From positions 310,001-374,000 of the forward strand of contig NZ_FVZL01000003.1 in assembly GCF_900168295.1 (NCBI RefSeq): a stretch of 64,000 nucleotides of DNA, given 5' to 3'. Below, piece after piece: positions 50,744-61,500 of the stretch (its first letter is position 1; each line of letters starts with the position of its first letter). The notes beneath the pieces are model-generated. The model had not been told where the DNA came from and did no database searches. It saw only the letters and a program-made list of their open reading frames with translations. Origin of the DNA: Arthrobacter sp. P2b. GTDB taxonomy: Bacteria > Actinomycetota > Actinomycetes > Actinomycetales > Micrococcaceae. Position numbers and translations under genes: made by a program.

Positions 50744-52408
50744 CTAGAACGACGGCGGAGGTTCGTCCGCGGGCAGGGTCAGGGTGAAGGTGCTGCCTTC
50801 GCCGTGGCCGCTTTGGCACGTGATGGTGCCGCCGTGCCGCTCCACGATAAGTTTGGTGATGGACAGCCCCAGCCCGGCGCCGGAGATGGCCGCTTTCCGG
50901 GCGGCCTCGGTGCGGTAGAACCGCTTGAACACCCGGGCGGCGTCCTCGGTGGTCATCCCCATCCCGGTGTCGCTGACGCTCAGCTGGATCCAGTCGTTGC
51001 CGGTGCTGGCACTGATGCTGACCTTCCCGCCGTCGGGGGAATACTTGATGGCATTGGACACCAGGTTGTCCAGCGCCTGCCCGATCCTCAGCGGATCGGC
51101 GTAGGCCCAAAGAGGGGATGGAACGTCCGCGGTGAGCTCGATGTGCGCCCGCTCGGCCTGTGCCTGTGCGGAGCCCACGCTCGTTTCCACGAGGCCCGCC
51201 AGGTCCGTCCGCTTCGGGTGGACGTTCAGGGCAGCTGATGCTGACGCCGTCAGGTCGGAAACCAGCGCCAGCAGCCGTTCCGAATTCCGCTGCACCACCA
51301 TCAGCCGCCGGGCCACGTGCGGCGGGAGGTCCGCCGCGTCGTCGAGCACCATGTCCACGTTGCCGATGATCGAATTCAGCGGGCTTCGGAATTCGTGGGA
51401 AACGTTGGACACCAGTTCCTCATTCGCGGCCAGCGCCTCCACCAGGCCGGTCACGTCACTGAACACGACGACGGCGCCGCTGGGGCTGCCGTCATCGCCG
51501 GCGAGCTGCCGGGCGGCAGTGGAGATGGCCCGCTGGTCGGTGCCCTCGCCGATCCAGATGAGGTAGTCAGCAAAGGACTCGCCGTGCACGGCCCGCCTGA
51601 CGGGGCGCTTGTCCTCGGGCAGGGCGGTCTGTTTGTCCAGGGCGAAGATGGCCTGCTGTGCTTCGTCGCGGTCCTCCGGTCCGCTGGCGATCTCCCGGAA
51701 CCGGCGTTGCCGGTCGTTGATCAGGAGATGGTTCCCGGCGGCATCGACGGCGACGATGCCGACGTCGGTGGCGTCCAGTACCGTCTGCAGCAGCTTTTCC
51801 CGTTCCCGGCTTTCGCCCAGCAGCTTCCGGAGCTCCCGGTCCTTTTCCGCCAGCTCCCGCTGCTGCATGCGCAGATGGACACTCGCAAACCTGATGGCCA
51901 GCGACACGGAGAGCATCATGAGCGGGAAGAGGAACACGGTGGTGATGTCCGAGGCCGTGAGGTTGGGAATTTTTCCGGCCACGGACGGGAGCATGATGAA
52001 AAACGGGCCCGCGAAGCTGAGGACCAGGCTGCTGCGGGTCAGCATTCCGGAGGCCGAGAGCCAGATCACCGGGAAGACCGCCAGGACTGCAAGGCCGGGG
52101 AGCAGGGGCGCTGCCCCGTTGCGCAGCAGGCCGATCGCCACGAAGTCCAGGATGGGGATCAGCAGGTACGGGCGGTGCGCCAGCCGCTCCCACGGGACCA
52201 GGAAGCAGGCCAGGATCAGGACCGCGTGCAGGACAATGCCGCCCAGGTACAGCGGACTGTGCAAAAGCTCCGGCCACGCGAACGGTGTGGCAACGGCCAG
52301 TGCCGCCACGATCAAGGTCAGGGGAAGCTGGCAGAGGGCAACCTGCGACCGCGGCCCGAGCGCCTGGAAGAAGCGGGCAGGCCCACGCGGAAAAAGCCGC
52401 TCAGCCAT
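50744..52408 (-). CDS. Membrane histidine kinase with PAS-type domain
   Basis: 554 residues. About six membrane helices span residues 24-175 with no large outside domain. A coiled region (180-208), a PAS-like domain (about 208-325), a HisKA domain with SHEFRSPLNSIIGN (His 338) and HATPase_c follow, with N-box LDNLVSNAIKYSPDGG (447-461) and DTGMGM (480-485). The signal is probably sensed in the membrane or by the PAS domain. The OmpR-type regulator gene is divergent, 256 bases away, and is the probable partner. Confidence 0.92.
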   Translation of the reverse strand: MAERLFPRGPARFFQALGPRSQVALCQLPLTLIVAALAVATPFAWPELLHSPLYLGGIVLHAVLILACFLVPWERLAHRPYLLIPILDFVAIGLLRNGAAPLLPGLAVLAVFPVIWLSASGMLTRSSLVLSFAGPFFIMLPSVAGKIPNLTASDITTVFLFPLMMLSVSLAIRFASVHLRMQQRELAEKDRELRKLLGESREREKLLQTVLDATDVGIVAVDAAGNHLLINDRQRRFREIASGPEDRDEAQQAIFALDKQTALPEDKRPVRRAVHGESFADYLIWIGEGTDQRAISTAARQLAGDDGSPSGAVVVFSDVTGLVEALAANEELVSNVSHEFRSPLNSIIGNVDMVLDDAADLPPHVARRLMVVQRNSERLLALVSDLTASASAALNVHPKRTDLAGLVETSVGSAQAQAERAHIELTADVPSPLWAYADPLRIGQALDNLVSNAIKYSPDGGKVSISASTGNDWIQLSVSDTGMGMTTEDAARVFKRFYRTEAARKAAISGAGLGLSITKLIVERHGGTITCQSGHGEGSTFTLTLPADEPPPSF

Positions 52409-52664
52409 GACACCGGCTGCTATGGGCAGCGTGGATCATCACACGAACTGCCGCCGCTTGTGCCTCCGAATTCCTTCTGGGCAACGTGGCGCATCCTTTC
52501 CGGCTCGTAATCCACATCCTTGTCATAATAATTGACTTTTCAAATGCAAAGTTGAAACAGATGTCATTAAAGCGGCTTGCTTGTAGCGTATAAAGAGTTG
52601 GAGCGGATATGGCATTGGCGCTGGGCCGATGGGGGGTCATGTCCGCCTGGCTCAGGGATAGTAC
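52409..52664. promoter_or_regulatory. Divergent promoter region of kinase and regulator
   Basis: 256 bases, with an AT-rich stretch at about 52519-52605 that stands out from its surroundings. TTTCAA and TTGAAA flank AATGCAAAG-like sequence near 52538-52556, a possible binding site. TATAAA near 52590 could be a -10 for the regulator. No firm assignment. Confidence 0.35.
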
Positions 52665-53465
52665 ATGGACGACGATCTTGGTGTGGCTGTAGTCATCGAG
52701 GACGACGCTGACGTTCGGAACCTCCTCGAAGGGGTTTTGAGCCAGGCCGGCTTCGAGGTTCATACAGCGGTTGACGGGCGGGCCGGGGTTGAAGTGGTCC
52801 GCAGCAAGCAGGCGAACGTGGTGACACTGGATATCGGCCTGCCTGATATTGACGGGTTTGAAGTCCTTCGGAGGATCCGGCATTTCAGCAATGCGTATGT
52901 GGTGATGCTGACCGGCAGGACCGAGGAGCCGGACCTGCTGTCCGCGCTCAATGCCGGCGCGGACGACTACATCGCGAAGCCATTCCGGCCACGGGAACTG
53001 CGGGCAAGGGTGGCGGCGATGATGCGCCGGCCCCGCCATGAAACCGGCGGGCACAAACCGGCACAGGCCATGTGGCCGGCTGCTCCGGCTGCCCCCGCTG
53101 CGGCCGCGCCGCGCCAGCACGATACCGCCGTCCTGCAGCACAACGGGCTGGTTTTGAACCACCGGACGCGGACCGTGGAAGTCCAGGGGGAGCCGCTGGC
53201 GCTCACCCGCAGCGAGTTCGACCTGCTGCACGTGCTGCTGCGCGGCGGCGGGGCGGTATGCACCCGGGCCGACCTGGTAAGGGCGGTACGCGGCGAGTTC
53301 TACGACGAAGACACGTACATCAGCGAAGCGGACGAGCGCGCCGTCGAAGTCCACATCGGCAACCTGCGCCGGAAACTCAAGGAGGACCAGCTGTCACCGC
53401 GGTGGCTGCAGACGGTGCGCGGGGTGGGGTACCGGCTGGCTCCGGGCCGCCCGCACGAGCGGTAG
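52665..53465 (+). CDS. OmpR/PhoB-family response regulator
   Basis: 266 residues. The receiver has acidic residues in VVIEDDADV, acceptor Asp56 in VVTLDIGLPDIDG and Lys105 in IAKPFRPRE. An Ala/Pro-rich linker (about 122-148) leads to a winged helix (LTRSEFDLLHVLLRGGGAVC; VEVHIGNLRRKL; TVRGVGYRLAPG). It should be phosphorylated by the divergent kinase. Targets could include the neighbouring Tad locus, by position only. Confidence 0.93.
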   Translation: MDDDLGVAVVIEDDADVRNLLEGVLSQAGFEVHTAVDGRAGVEVVRSKQANVVTLDIGLPDIDGFEVLRRIRHFSNAYVVMLTGRTEEPDLLSALNAGADDYIAKPFRPRELRARVAAMMRRPRHETGGHKPAQAMWPAAPAAPAAAAPRQHDTAVLQHNGLVLNHRTRTVEVQGEPLALTRSEFDLLHVLLRGGGAVCTRADLVRAVRGEFYDEDTYISEADERAVEVHIGNLRRKLKEDQLSPRWLQTVRGVGYRLAPGRPHER

Positions 53466-53472
53466 GGAAGGA

Positions 53473-53934
53473 TTAGTCGTTTTCCAGGATATAGGTGGCC
53501 TGAAGCTCGGAAATGGTCTGGCCACCGTCCTGGGCCACCCTTTCCATCAGCATCTGGCCCTTGCCGAAATCACCCTGGCGGATCACTGCTTCGAGCAGCT
53601 CGGCCAGCTTGGCCAGCCGCATCCCACCAACCATGGTGGAGCTGATCTTCAGGCTGATGGCGGCGTCCAGGGCGGAGGCGCTGTCCTGGCTGTGCACCGC
53701 TGCCGCCAGGCGGGAGTACCGCTGGTGCCACATGGCCGCGTAGTCACGGGCAAAGCGCTGGGCGAGCCCCGAGCCGGCCAGCTCGTCCTCCAGCTCCTCC
53801 AGGACGGCCGCGTCAACGAGCGGCAAGAGCCCGGCCGCTTCCTGTGAGGATGCGGCGAGGCCGGCTGGCATGATCCCGGGCTCGAAGGCCGCAGGTGCCG
53901 CCTCGTCGCTGGAGCCGGGAGCTGGACTGTGCAT
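53473..53934 (-). CDS. Hpt-like four-helix protein lacking the phospho-acceptor histidine
   Basis: 153 residues. After about 45 Ala/Pro/Ser-rich residues comes a helical domain with the shape of an Hpt domain: RYSRLAAAVHSQDSASALDA, then AISLKISSTMVGGMRLAKLA, then ELLEAVIRQGDF. In true Hpt domains the second part reads A-H-x-L-K-G-S. Here His is Ile and Gly is Ile, so phosphotransfer through that site is not possible. It could bind a receiver without transferring phosphate. It lies downstream of the Tad genes on the same strand and almost abuts the response regulator's stop. Confidence 0.7.
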   Translation of the reverse strand: MHSPAPGSSDEAAPAAFEPGIMPAGLAASSQEAAGLLPLVDAAVLEELEDELAGSGLAQRFARDYAAMWHQRYSRLAAAVHSQDSASALDAAISLKISSTMVGGMRLAKLAELLEAVIRQGDFGKGQMLMERVAQDGGQTISELQATYILEND

Positions 53935-54025
53935 TGTTCAAGGCTACTTCCTGAATTTCTCGAATTGTGCTGTTTGGGGTGATCCTTTGACAACCTTGAG
54001 CGATCCTTCAGCCGGTCCTGCGGCC

Positions 54026-54910
54026 TTATTGGCCACTGAACGTCATCACGGTATTAACAACGGCCGGTCCCAGAATGGCGATGAAGAGGACCGGGAAAAT
54101 GAAGAAGAGCAGCGGGAAAAGGATCATGACGGGCAGTTTCATGGCCTTTTCCTCGGCACGTTGCCGCCGCTTGACGCGCATGACCTTTGCCTGGACCCGG
54201 AGCACCCGGCTGATGGCGATGCCGTACGTGTCCGCCTGGACCACGGCCTGCACAAAACTGCGCAGCTCCGGAATATTGGTCCGTTCGGCCAGCGCGATGT
54301 AGGACTCCCGGCGGCTGCGGCCCACCTGCATGTCCTGCAGCGTGCGCACCAGCTCCTCGGCCAGCGGGCCCTTCCCGTTTTCGCCGGCGCGTGCCATTGC
54401 ACCTTCGAAGCCCAGGCCCGCCTCCACCGAGATGAGCATCTGGTCAAGGGTGTTGGCCAGTTCCAGCTGGATGACCTTCTGGCGCTCCAGGCCCTTGCTG
54501 TAGAGCAGGAGGTCCGGGATGAAGTAGCCCAGGAACAGCACGAAGAGCCCGGCCAGCTTCATGAGCGGGGTACTGCCGATGGCGGTCAGGTAGAACCCCA
54601 GCCCGGCGCCCGTGAGCCCAAGGGCGAGCTTTGAGCCCAGGACTTTGCCCAGCGGCATGGACGCCGGCCGGCCCGCAAGGGAGAGCAGGCGGTCCAGGAA
54701 TGCCACGTACGCAGGGGGAGTGAGGCGCCGGCCCACGCCTTCCAGCAACCCCGGCTTACCTGCGGGGGCAACGCTGATCGGGGCGGCGCCGCGGGACAGG
54801 AGTTCGTTGACGGCGAGCCGGCCCTGCCGGTCCACCGTGAGCACGGACCAGGCCAGCACACCCAGGGGAACACACACCAGCAGGATGGACAGAAGCACAA
54901 TCGGGTTCAT
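54026..54910 (-). CDS. tadC: Tad pilus inner-membrane protein TadC (type II secretion F domain), set 1
   Basis: 294 residues. N-terminal helix, two central helices (about 88-133) and a cytoplasmic four-helix T2SF domain with LANTLDQMLISVEAGLGFEG, then a C-terminal helix. It forms the membrane platform for pilus assembly with TadB, driven by TadA. It is the last tad gene of this set, 7 bases after tadB. Confidence 0.93.
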   Translation of the reverse strand: MNPIVLLSILLVCVPLGVLAWSVLTVDRQGRLAVNELLSRGAAPISVAPAGKPGLLEGVGRRLTPPAYVAFLDRLLSLAGRPASMPLGKVLGSKLALGLTGAGLGFYLTAIGSTPLMKLAGLFVLFLGYFIPDLLLYSKGLERQKVIQLELANTLDQMLISVEAGLGFEGAMARAGENGKGPLAEELVRTLQDMQVGRSRRESYIALAERTNIPELRSFVQAVVQADTYGIAISRVLRVQAKVMRVKRRQRAEEKAMKLPVMILFPLLFFIFPVLFIAILGPAVVNTVMTFSGQ

Positions 54911-54917
54911 GGCGTCC

Positions 54918-55850
54918 TCAGAACTTCAGGTCGATGATCTTGCGCATCCACAGCGCGCCGATGGTCATGAGGACAAAGGACGCCCCGATCATGGCCCAAC
55001 CCAGGGGATGGGTGAACATGGAGTTCATATAGCTGGGGCTCACGGACAGGAGCATGGCCACGATGCCGAACGGCATGGCGATGAGGATGTAGGCCGAGAA
55101 CTTGCCTTCCGCCGCCAGCGCTTTGATGTGGCCCTTGATTTCCGCGCGCTCGCGGATGGTTTCGTTGACCTGGTCCAGGACGTCCGCCAGGTTGCCGCCT
55201 ACTTCGCGGTTGATCTGGATGGCCTGGGAGATCCAGACAAAGTCCTCGTTCTTCATCCGCTCCGCGGTGTCGTTGAGGGCTGCCAGCAGGTCGCGGCCCA
55301 GGCTCGTCTCCGTGATGACGCGGCGCATTTCCTCAGACGTCGGCTTCTGCGACTCGGTGGCGGCGGCGTCGATGGCACGCAGGATGCTGTGCCCGGCGCG
55401 CAAACCGCCGGAGAGCAGCTGCAGGGTGTCGCCGAGCTGGCCGTCGAACGCCGCCCGGCGTTTCCCGGCCAGGAATCCGAGGACCAGTTTCCCGACGAAA
55501 GGCGCCAGCAGTGCCAGGAGCAGCCCCACCAGCGGTCCCACGGTGACAGTCCCCACCAGCATTCCGATGCCGGCTCCGATGCCCACCAGCAGGAAAAATT
55601 CGGCCTGACTCAGGCGAAGCCCGGCGTCCTCCAGCTCGGCGCGGGCGAACAGCTTCACGTTGCGTCCGGCCAGGGGCCGTTCGAAAGAGCGGACGGCGGA
55701 GAGCGCCAGGCGGGATATCGAGGAGGGCCGCTCGGCTTCAAACGGACGACGGCGGTCCAGCGGCACCGAGGGGGCGCCCGGCAGGATCACAGCAACGCCC
55801 AGCAGGCAGACGGCCACCAGCAGGATGACTGCTCCGGCAGCAAGGATCAC
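54918..55850 (-). CDS. tadB: Tad pilus inner-membrane protein TadB, set 1
   Basis: 310 residues with the T2SF domain (LSGGLRAGHSILRAIDAAAT; VWISQAIQINREVGGNLADV) and membrane helices near 3-25, 110-145, 250-270 and 280-300. It works with TadC as the platform of the Flp pilus machine. It starts 9 bases after the tadA stop, so the genes are cotranscribed. Confidence 0.93.
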   Translation of the reverse strand: MILAAGAVILLVAVCLLGVAVILPGAPSVPLDRRRPFEAERPSSISRLALSAVRSFERPLAGRNVKLFARAELEDAGLRLSQAEFFLLVGIGAGIGMLVGTVTVGPLVGLLLALLAPFVGKLVLGFLAGKRRAAFDGQLGDTLQLLSGGLRAGHSILRAIDAAATESQKPTSEEMRRVITETSLGRDLLAALNDTAERMKNEDFVWISQAIQINREVGGNLADVLDQVNETIRERAEIKGHIKALAAEGKFSAYILIAMPFGIVAMLLSVSPSYMNSMFTHPLGWAMIGASFVLMTIGALWMRKIIDLKF

Positions 55851-55859
55851 GGCGGTGCC

Positions 55860-57364
<1,505 letters not shown>

Positions 57365-57365
<1 letters not shown>

Positions 57366-58558
57366 CAGATGACCACCCTTCGGTGAAGCTTGCGCTGGGT
57401 CTGGGTACGCCACGCCGGGTTGAAGCGCTCCACCAGCTGGCGGAGGCTTTTGACGGCGGGGTCCTTCTTCGATTCCTGGAGGACGGGGATGCCCCGGTTG
57501 GTGGAGAGGGCGACGGCGCGGGAGCGGGGGACGCTGACATCCACGGGCGCGCCGATGGTGGATTCGACGTCCTGGACGTTGAGGCCGGCCTTGGCGTCTG
57601 CCATGTTCAGGACCACGTGGCGGGATTCGGGCATGATGTCCAGCTGGCGGAGGACGTCCAGGCCACCCCGGAGGCCGCGGAGGCTGGGGATGTCCATGGC
57701 GCTGACCCACACAACGTCGGTGCACTGCTCCATGGCGGCGAGGCCGATTTCGGGCATGCCGGGGGCGGTGTCCAGGACCACGTACTGGAATTCCTGGGCC
57801 AGCTGCTCGAGCAGGCGTGTGATCTGTTCCGGGGTGATGTGGTCCGCGTCCACCGGGTTGGGCGGCGCGCACAGGGCGTAGATTCCGGCCGGGTGCACCG
57901 TGAGGAAGGCCTTGAGGACCAGGGAGTCCTGGCTGGCCGCGGGGGTGACGGCGTCCGTGACCGTGTGCTCTGGGTTGAGGTAGAGGCCGGAGGCGACGTC
58001 GCCGAACTGCAGGTCCAGGTCCACGATCACCACGCTCATGGGCGCGATCTGGCCCAGGCCGATGGCGATGTTGGTGGCGAGGGTGGTCTTGCCCACGCCG
58101 CCCTTGGGGGAGAAGACGCCGATCACCAGGCCCTTGCCGTTGGTCTCACCTTGCGCTTTCGGGGTGCGGTGGCGGGTGGCGAAGGACTGGCAGGCGCGTT
58201 CGAGGAGTACCCGGATTTCCGCGGCGTCGGCGTTGGGGCTGAGGATGTCCCGGATGCCGGCGCGCATGGCGTGGAGGAGAAAGGACGGGTCCACGTCGCT
58301 GACCAGCACCAGGCTGAGGCCGGGGAGCTGGACGTCGAAGACCTTGGCGAACCGGAGCGCCTCCTCGTAGGGGACGTCCGGGCCGATGATCAGGACTTCG
58401 GGCTGCTCCTGGTTGAGGAGGGCGAAGAGTTCGGCGGGACCGGCAGGGAGGATGTCCGAGGCGATGGTCTGCACGCTGCCGCGGAGGCCGTGCGCGACGG
58501 CGACGCGCAGCTTCTGGTCGAAGTCGCCGTTGGGGGAGAGGAGGACGAAGCGGCTCAC
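57365..58558 (-). CDS. cpaE: CpaE/TadZ-like pilus localisation ATPase
   Basis: 397 residues from GTG, overlapping the cpaB stop (GTGA). An N-terminal receiver-like domain (1-125) is followed by a MinD/ParA ATPase with deviant Walker A FSPKGGVGKTTLATNI (149-164) and VVIVDLDLQFGDVASGL as the A' and switch regions. In Tad systems CpaE/TadZ places the machine at a pole or site. The family receiver often lacks full acceptor residues; this one shows IIGPDVPYEE near the expected Asp. Confidence 0.92.
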
Positions 58559-59310
58559 TTGTACACCACTTCCTTGCGCTCGACGCGCGGTCCGTTGTCC
58601 TGGGCGTCCAGGGGTTCCTTGGTGAGCCAGAGCTCGCCGTTGATGGAGGTGAAGATGATCTTGCCGGCGTCGATGTCCGTGACGGCGACCGTGAGCATCA
58701 GTGATCCTTCCGGGAGGGTGGTGTCTGCGGGGTCCGAGCCATCGGCCGGCTTCTCGGCGCTCGCGGCCTGCGGGGCCCGCTGGACGGCGGTGACCAGGAC
58801 TTTGCGGAGGGTGAGTTGGGTAGTGGCGTCCTCGGCTTTCGCTTTGTAGGCGCCGTTCCCGAAGTTGAGCGAGATGCCCACGTGGTCACCCACGTTGATG
58901 CGGCCGCCCACTACCCGCTTGGGTTCCACTTCGAAGGAGACTTCCTGCAGACCGGCGGGGACCTCGACGGCGCCGCTCTCTTTGGCTTCCTCCGGAGCGA
59001 CCAGCCGCTCGGCCAGGAGCTGTTCGCCGGGGACGAGGTCCACGGCGCTGACGGTTCCGGCCTTGTTGTCCAGGGTGCTGAGGGCGGTGTCTGACTTCCC
59101 GGCGGCGGGGACCTTTTCGATGACCAGCGAGGCTGCCATGTCGTTGACGGGGGTGCCGGCGGGGATGGCGGTTTTGACCACCAGGACGTCGACGGGTTCG
59201 GTGGTGGCCAGGGCGCGCTGGTCCGCGCCGTTGGCGTAGAAGATGATGAGGAGGGCTCCCACGAGCGCCAAAGCGACCGCGGCCGTTCCGGCGAGCAGGC
59301 GAGACTTCAC
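58555..59310 (-). CDS. cpaB: CpaB/RcpC-like pilus assembly protein with SAF domain
   Basis: 251 residues. One N-terminal membrane helix (about 5-25) precedes a SAF domain (VVKTAIPAGTPVNDMAASLV; AVDLVPGEQLLAERLVAP) and an RcpC-like region (RINVGDHVGISLNF). It is thought to help gate or stabilise the pilus outside the membrane. Its stop overlaps cpaE. Confidence 0.9.
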   Translation of the reverse strand: MKSRLLAGTAAVALALVGALLIIFYANGADQRALATTEPVDVLVVKTAIPAGTPVNDMAASLVIEKVPAAGKSDTALSTLDNKAGTVSAVDLVPGEQLLAERLVAPEEAKESGAVEVPAGLQEVSFEVEPKRVVGGRINVGDHVGISLNFGNGAYKAKAEDATTQLTLRKVLVTAVQRAPQAASAEKPADGSDPADTTLPEGSLMLTVAVTDIDAGKIIFTSINGELWLTKEPLDAQDNGPRVERKEVVYK

Positions 59311-59338
59311 TGTGTTACTCCGTGGTTTGGATGTGTGG

Positions 59339-60379
59339 TCAGAGGGTGAGGCGGGCGATGGTGGCGCCGTAGGCGTCCACGGGGCCGAGGGTGTAGCCGT
59401 CGGCGAGGGAGACGTATTTGACGAATTTGCCGATGATGCCGCGGCAGTTGCCGTTGCACTCCGTGGCGGTGGTGACGCCCGTCGTCGTCGACTTTTCGCT
59501 GCGGAACTCGTAGGGGAGGCCGCTGTTGCCGCTGAACTTCCAGCCGGTGACTTCGAAGGCTGCGAAGGAGATCAGGCTGTAAACGGCGCCGGAACCCGTT
59601 CCGACCACCTTGTTGAAGACCGGCAGGAGGACGATGATTTTCCGTCCGGCCGTGATTTCGCTTGCCCAGTGGGTGAGTTCGGTGGAGCAGTGGCCCGGGG
59701 CGTTGTTGCCGGTGTCGCTGCCGCCCTCGCTGGTGGCGAGGTCGATGCTGCCGCCGCATTTGCCGGCGTCCGGCGCCAGCCAGCCGAAGCCGCCGGCCAC
59801 CGCGGCCCCGGAGGGACCGTAGTTGCAGTCCTCGTTGGCGTTGTTACCGTGTTCCTGGAGGAGCTGGAGGCTGCCGCCGATGTTGTCCTTGACCTGGCAG
59901 ATGGAGAAGGCCAGGGGGAAAGCGGTGCGGCCGGCCTTGGGGCTGCCCCAGGCGGCTTTGGACTGGGCGCCGACTTCCTTGGTGGGGATGCCGAGGACGT
60001 CCGCGAAGAAGAGGGAGACAGAGTTGTCTTGTCCGCCTGTTTCCTTCGCGCTAGTGGTAACTGAGACTGTCCGTGCCGTCTTGTCGAGCTGGATGCTGTG
60101 CACTTTGCTCATGCCGTCCAGGGCATTCTGGTTGGCCAGGCTTGTTGCTAGCGCCGACATCGTCGAACAGTTTGTGTCTGTGGCGTCGCGGGCGCATTTC
60201 TGTGCCATCGCGATGGCCGAGGCGTCCGCACCGCTTTGCAGCTGCGCGCGCTCCGAATAGATGACGCCGACGTCGACGGCGATCGCCACGAAGCCGAGGA
60301 GGGTCACCAGGAGGATGGCAACGATGACTGAGACGGCGCCGCGTTCGTTGCTTGTCTGGTCGCTGGTCAGCCGCCGCAC
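59339..60379 (-). CDS. TadG-like pilus-associated protein
   Basis: 346 residues from GTG 60379, which lies 13 bases inside tadE; the open frame to 60481 shadows tadE and is not expected to be used. NERGAVSVIVAILLVTLLGF near residues 10-29 is the class-typical processed leader and helix, followed by the DVGVIYSERAQLQSGADASA segment. The long outside part has several cysteines (CARDATDTNC; CQVKDN; ECNGNCRG) that may pair. TadG-like proteins are minor pseudopilins or anchors. Confidence 0.85.
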   Translation of the reverse strand: MRRLTSDQTSNERGAVSVIVAILLVTLLGFVAIAVDVGVIYSERAQLQSGADASAIAMAQKCARDATDTNCSTMSALATSLANQNALDGMSKVHSIQLDKTARTVSVTTSAKETGGQDNSVSLFFADVLGIPTKEVGAQSKAAWGSPKAGRTAFPLAFSICQVKDNIGGSLQLLQEHGNNANEDCNYGPSGAAVAGGFGWLAPDAGKCGGSIDLATSEGGSDTGNNAPGHCSTELTHWASEITAGRKIIVLLPVFNKVVGTGSGAVYSLISFAAFEVTGWKFSGNSGLPYEFRSEKSTTTGVTTATECNGNCRGIIGKFVKYVSLADGYTLGPVDAYGATIARLTL

Positions 60380-60741
60380 AGCATGACCCCCTTGCCCGTC
60401 ATCGGGAACGGGCCCGCGATGCCGGTGATTGTGGACAGGTTGTAGTTGATGGTCAGCGTCACTTGGTTCCCGGTGCTGCACGCGGTGGTGCTGAGCGTGA
60501 TGTCCGTGGTGGGAATGGCGGTGCTGACCGATGCCGCCGCGTTCTGGGCGGCGGTCTTGGCGCCGGCCGGGTCGTTGGCGATGGCCATGACCCGGACGCC
60601 GTCGCGGGCTGCGTTGGTGAGCGTGATCTGGGCGTTGTAGGCGCGCCCGAATTCAATGGTTCCCAGTACCAGCATCAAGAGGAGGGGCAGCAGGATCGCG
60701 AATTCGACGGCGGCTGCTCCGCGCTCCGAATCGTGTGACAC
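60367..60741 (-). CDS. tadE: TadE-like minor pseudopilin
   Basis: 124 residues from GTG 60741; AGGAGG lies 8 bases upstream. A GTG at 60750 touches that ribosome site and is less likely. SERGAAAVEFAILLPLLLML gives the prepilin-peptidase site and the helix with the conserved Glu, and LGTIEFGRAYNAQITLTNAA follows as in TadE family members. It is probably processed and placed in or near the pilus. Confidence 0.9.
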   Translation of the reverse strand: MSHDSERGAAAVEFAILLPLLLMLVLGTIEFGRAYNAQITLTNAARDGVRVMAIANDPAGAKTAAQNAAASVSTAIPTTDITLSTTACSTGNQVTLTINYNLSTITGIAGPFPMTGKGVMLCGG

Positions 60742-60830
60742 CTGCTGCACCTCCTCTTGAATGACTCGTTCTTGCTCCTGCTGGCGAGCGGTGCAGTTCC
60801 GATATGGGGTCCGGAACCGAACGGGGGTTG

Positions 60831-61040
60831 CTAGGAGCCGGTGCCGCCACTAGCGGGTGCGGCGGGGGCCAGTTCGGTGTTGACGGAGTCGAAGAACCCG
60901 TTGAGCGTGGTGCCCAAGGTGCTGACAGCGATGATGATGACGACCGCAATGAGACCGACCATGATGCCGTACTCGACGGCGGTGGCACCCTTTTCTTCGG
61001 TGCGAAGGCGAGTCATGAGGTTGGTGTAGAGAGAAAGCAT
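60831..61040 (-). CDS. flp: Flp-type pilin
   Basis: 69 residues; the ATG follows AGGAG by 9 bases. A short basic leader (MLSLYTNLMTRLRTEEKG) precedes the cleavage site G/ATAVEYG with the conserved Glu and Tyr, then one long helix (IMVGLIAVVIIIAVSTLG). It is the major pilin. No prepilin peptidase gene is visible in the window; it may lie beyond 64000 or elsewhere. The open frame upstream to 61226 is noncoding. Confidence 0.93.
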   Translation of the reverse strand: MLSLYTNLMTRLRTEEKGATAVEYGIMVGLIAVVIIIAVSTLGTTLNGFFDSVNTELAPAAPASGGTGS

Positions 61041-61500
61041 TTTGAGACTCCTGTGCGAGACGGATGGCTGGTCCTGCACCAGCACTGAAACGAAGTTAGC
61101 AACCGGAAAAGGGCCAAAATCGGTATCTTGGAACATCCTGCGCAAAGGCTTTCCGGGGTGTATTTTTCCTGCGCTTTCACTTGGTCTTCGCTGCGCTAAC
61201 GCTGGGATTCGAGTGTTTACGGGCACTCAAACGGACCCCCTCGGTTCTGGGTGCCGAGGGGGTCCTGTCTTTGGGGCGCCGTATGGCGCGGGTGCAGTGG
61301 CTTTTCAGGCCATAAAGTCAACGAATCGAGCAGTCAATTCCTCGAACCAACCATCAAGCGCCAGCCCCAGCAGGGTAAGTGATCAGAGGATGGCCAGGAC
61401 TTGGCTGCCATCACCAGTCCGTACTCCGCCATAGTATTGCCGCGTTGATTTGCGACGAACCTATTTATCCACGTCCGGATCGATGGGCTCATTGTGTCCA
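61041..61500. promoter_or_regulatory. Gap between the two Tad gene sets
   Basis: 460 bases. The part nearest flp (61041-61200) is the likely flp promoter and leader on the minus strand; TAACTT near 61095-61100 (minus) is a possible -10. A strong hairpin lies at 61233-61265. 61270-61500 is less GC-rich and holds no ORF that I can support. Confidence 0.45.
61233..61265. terminator. Hairpin between tadC2 and flp
   Basis: GGACCCCCTCGG and its complement enclose TTCTGGGTG. The tails are only TGTCTTT (+) and GTTTG (-), so it is a moderate terminator. It would separate the second Tad set from the flp operon. Confidence 0.65.

Noticed and set aside
57366..57872. N-terminal extension of TadA (set 1)
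   Set aside because: The open frame upstream of 57365 overlaps cpaE; the Pro/Arg-rich translation is its shadow, and the ATG in the ATGA overlap fits the family start.
61041..61226. Longer Flp pilin start
   Set aside because: AGGAG stands 9 bases before 61040, and the short leader is typical of Flp pilins.
61270..61500. Remnant transposase or integration site between the Tad sets
   Set aside because: Looked for inverted ends, direct repeats and transposase-like frames; none could be supported.
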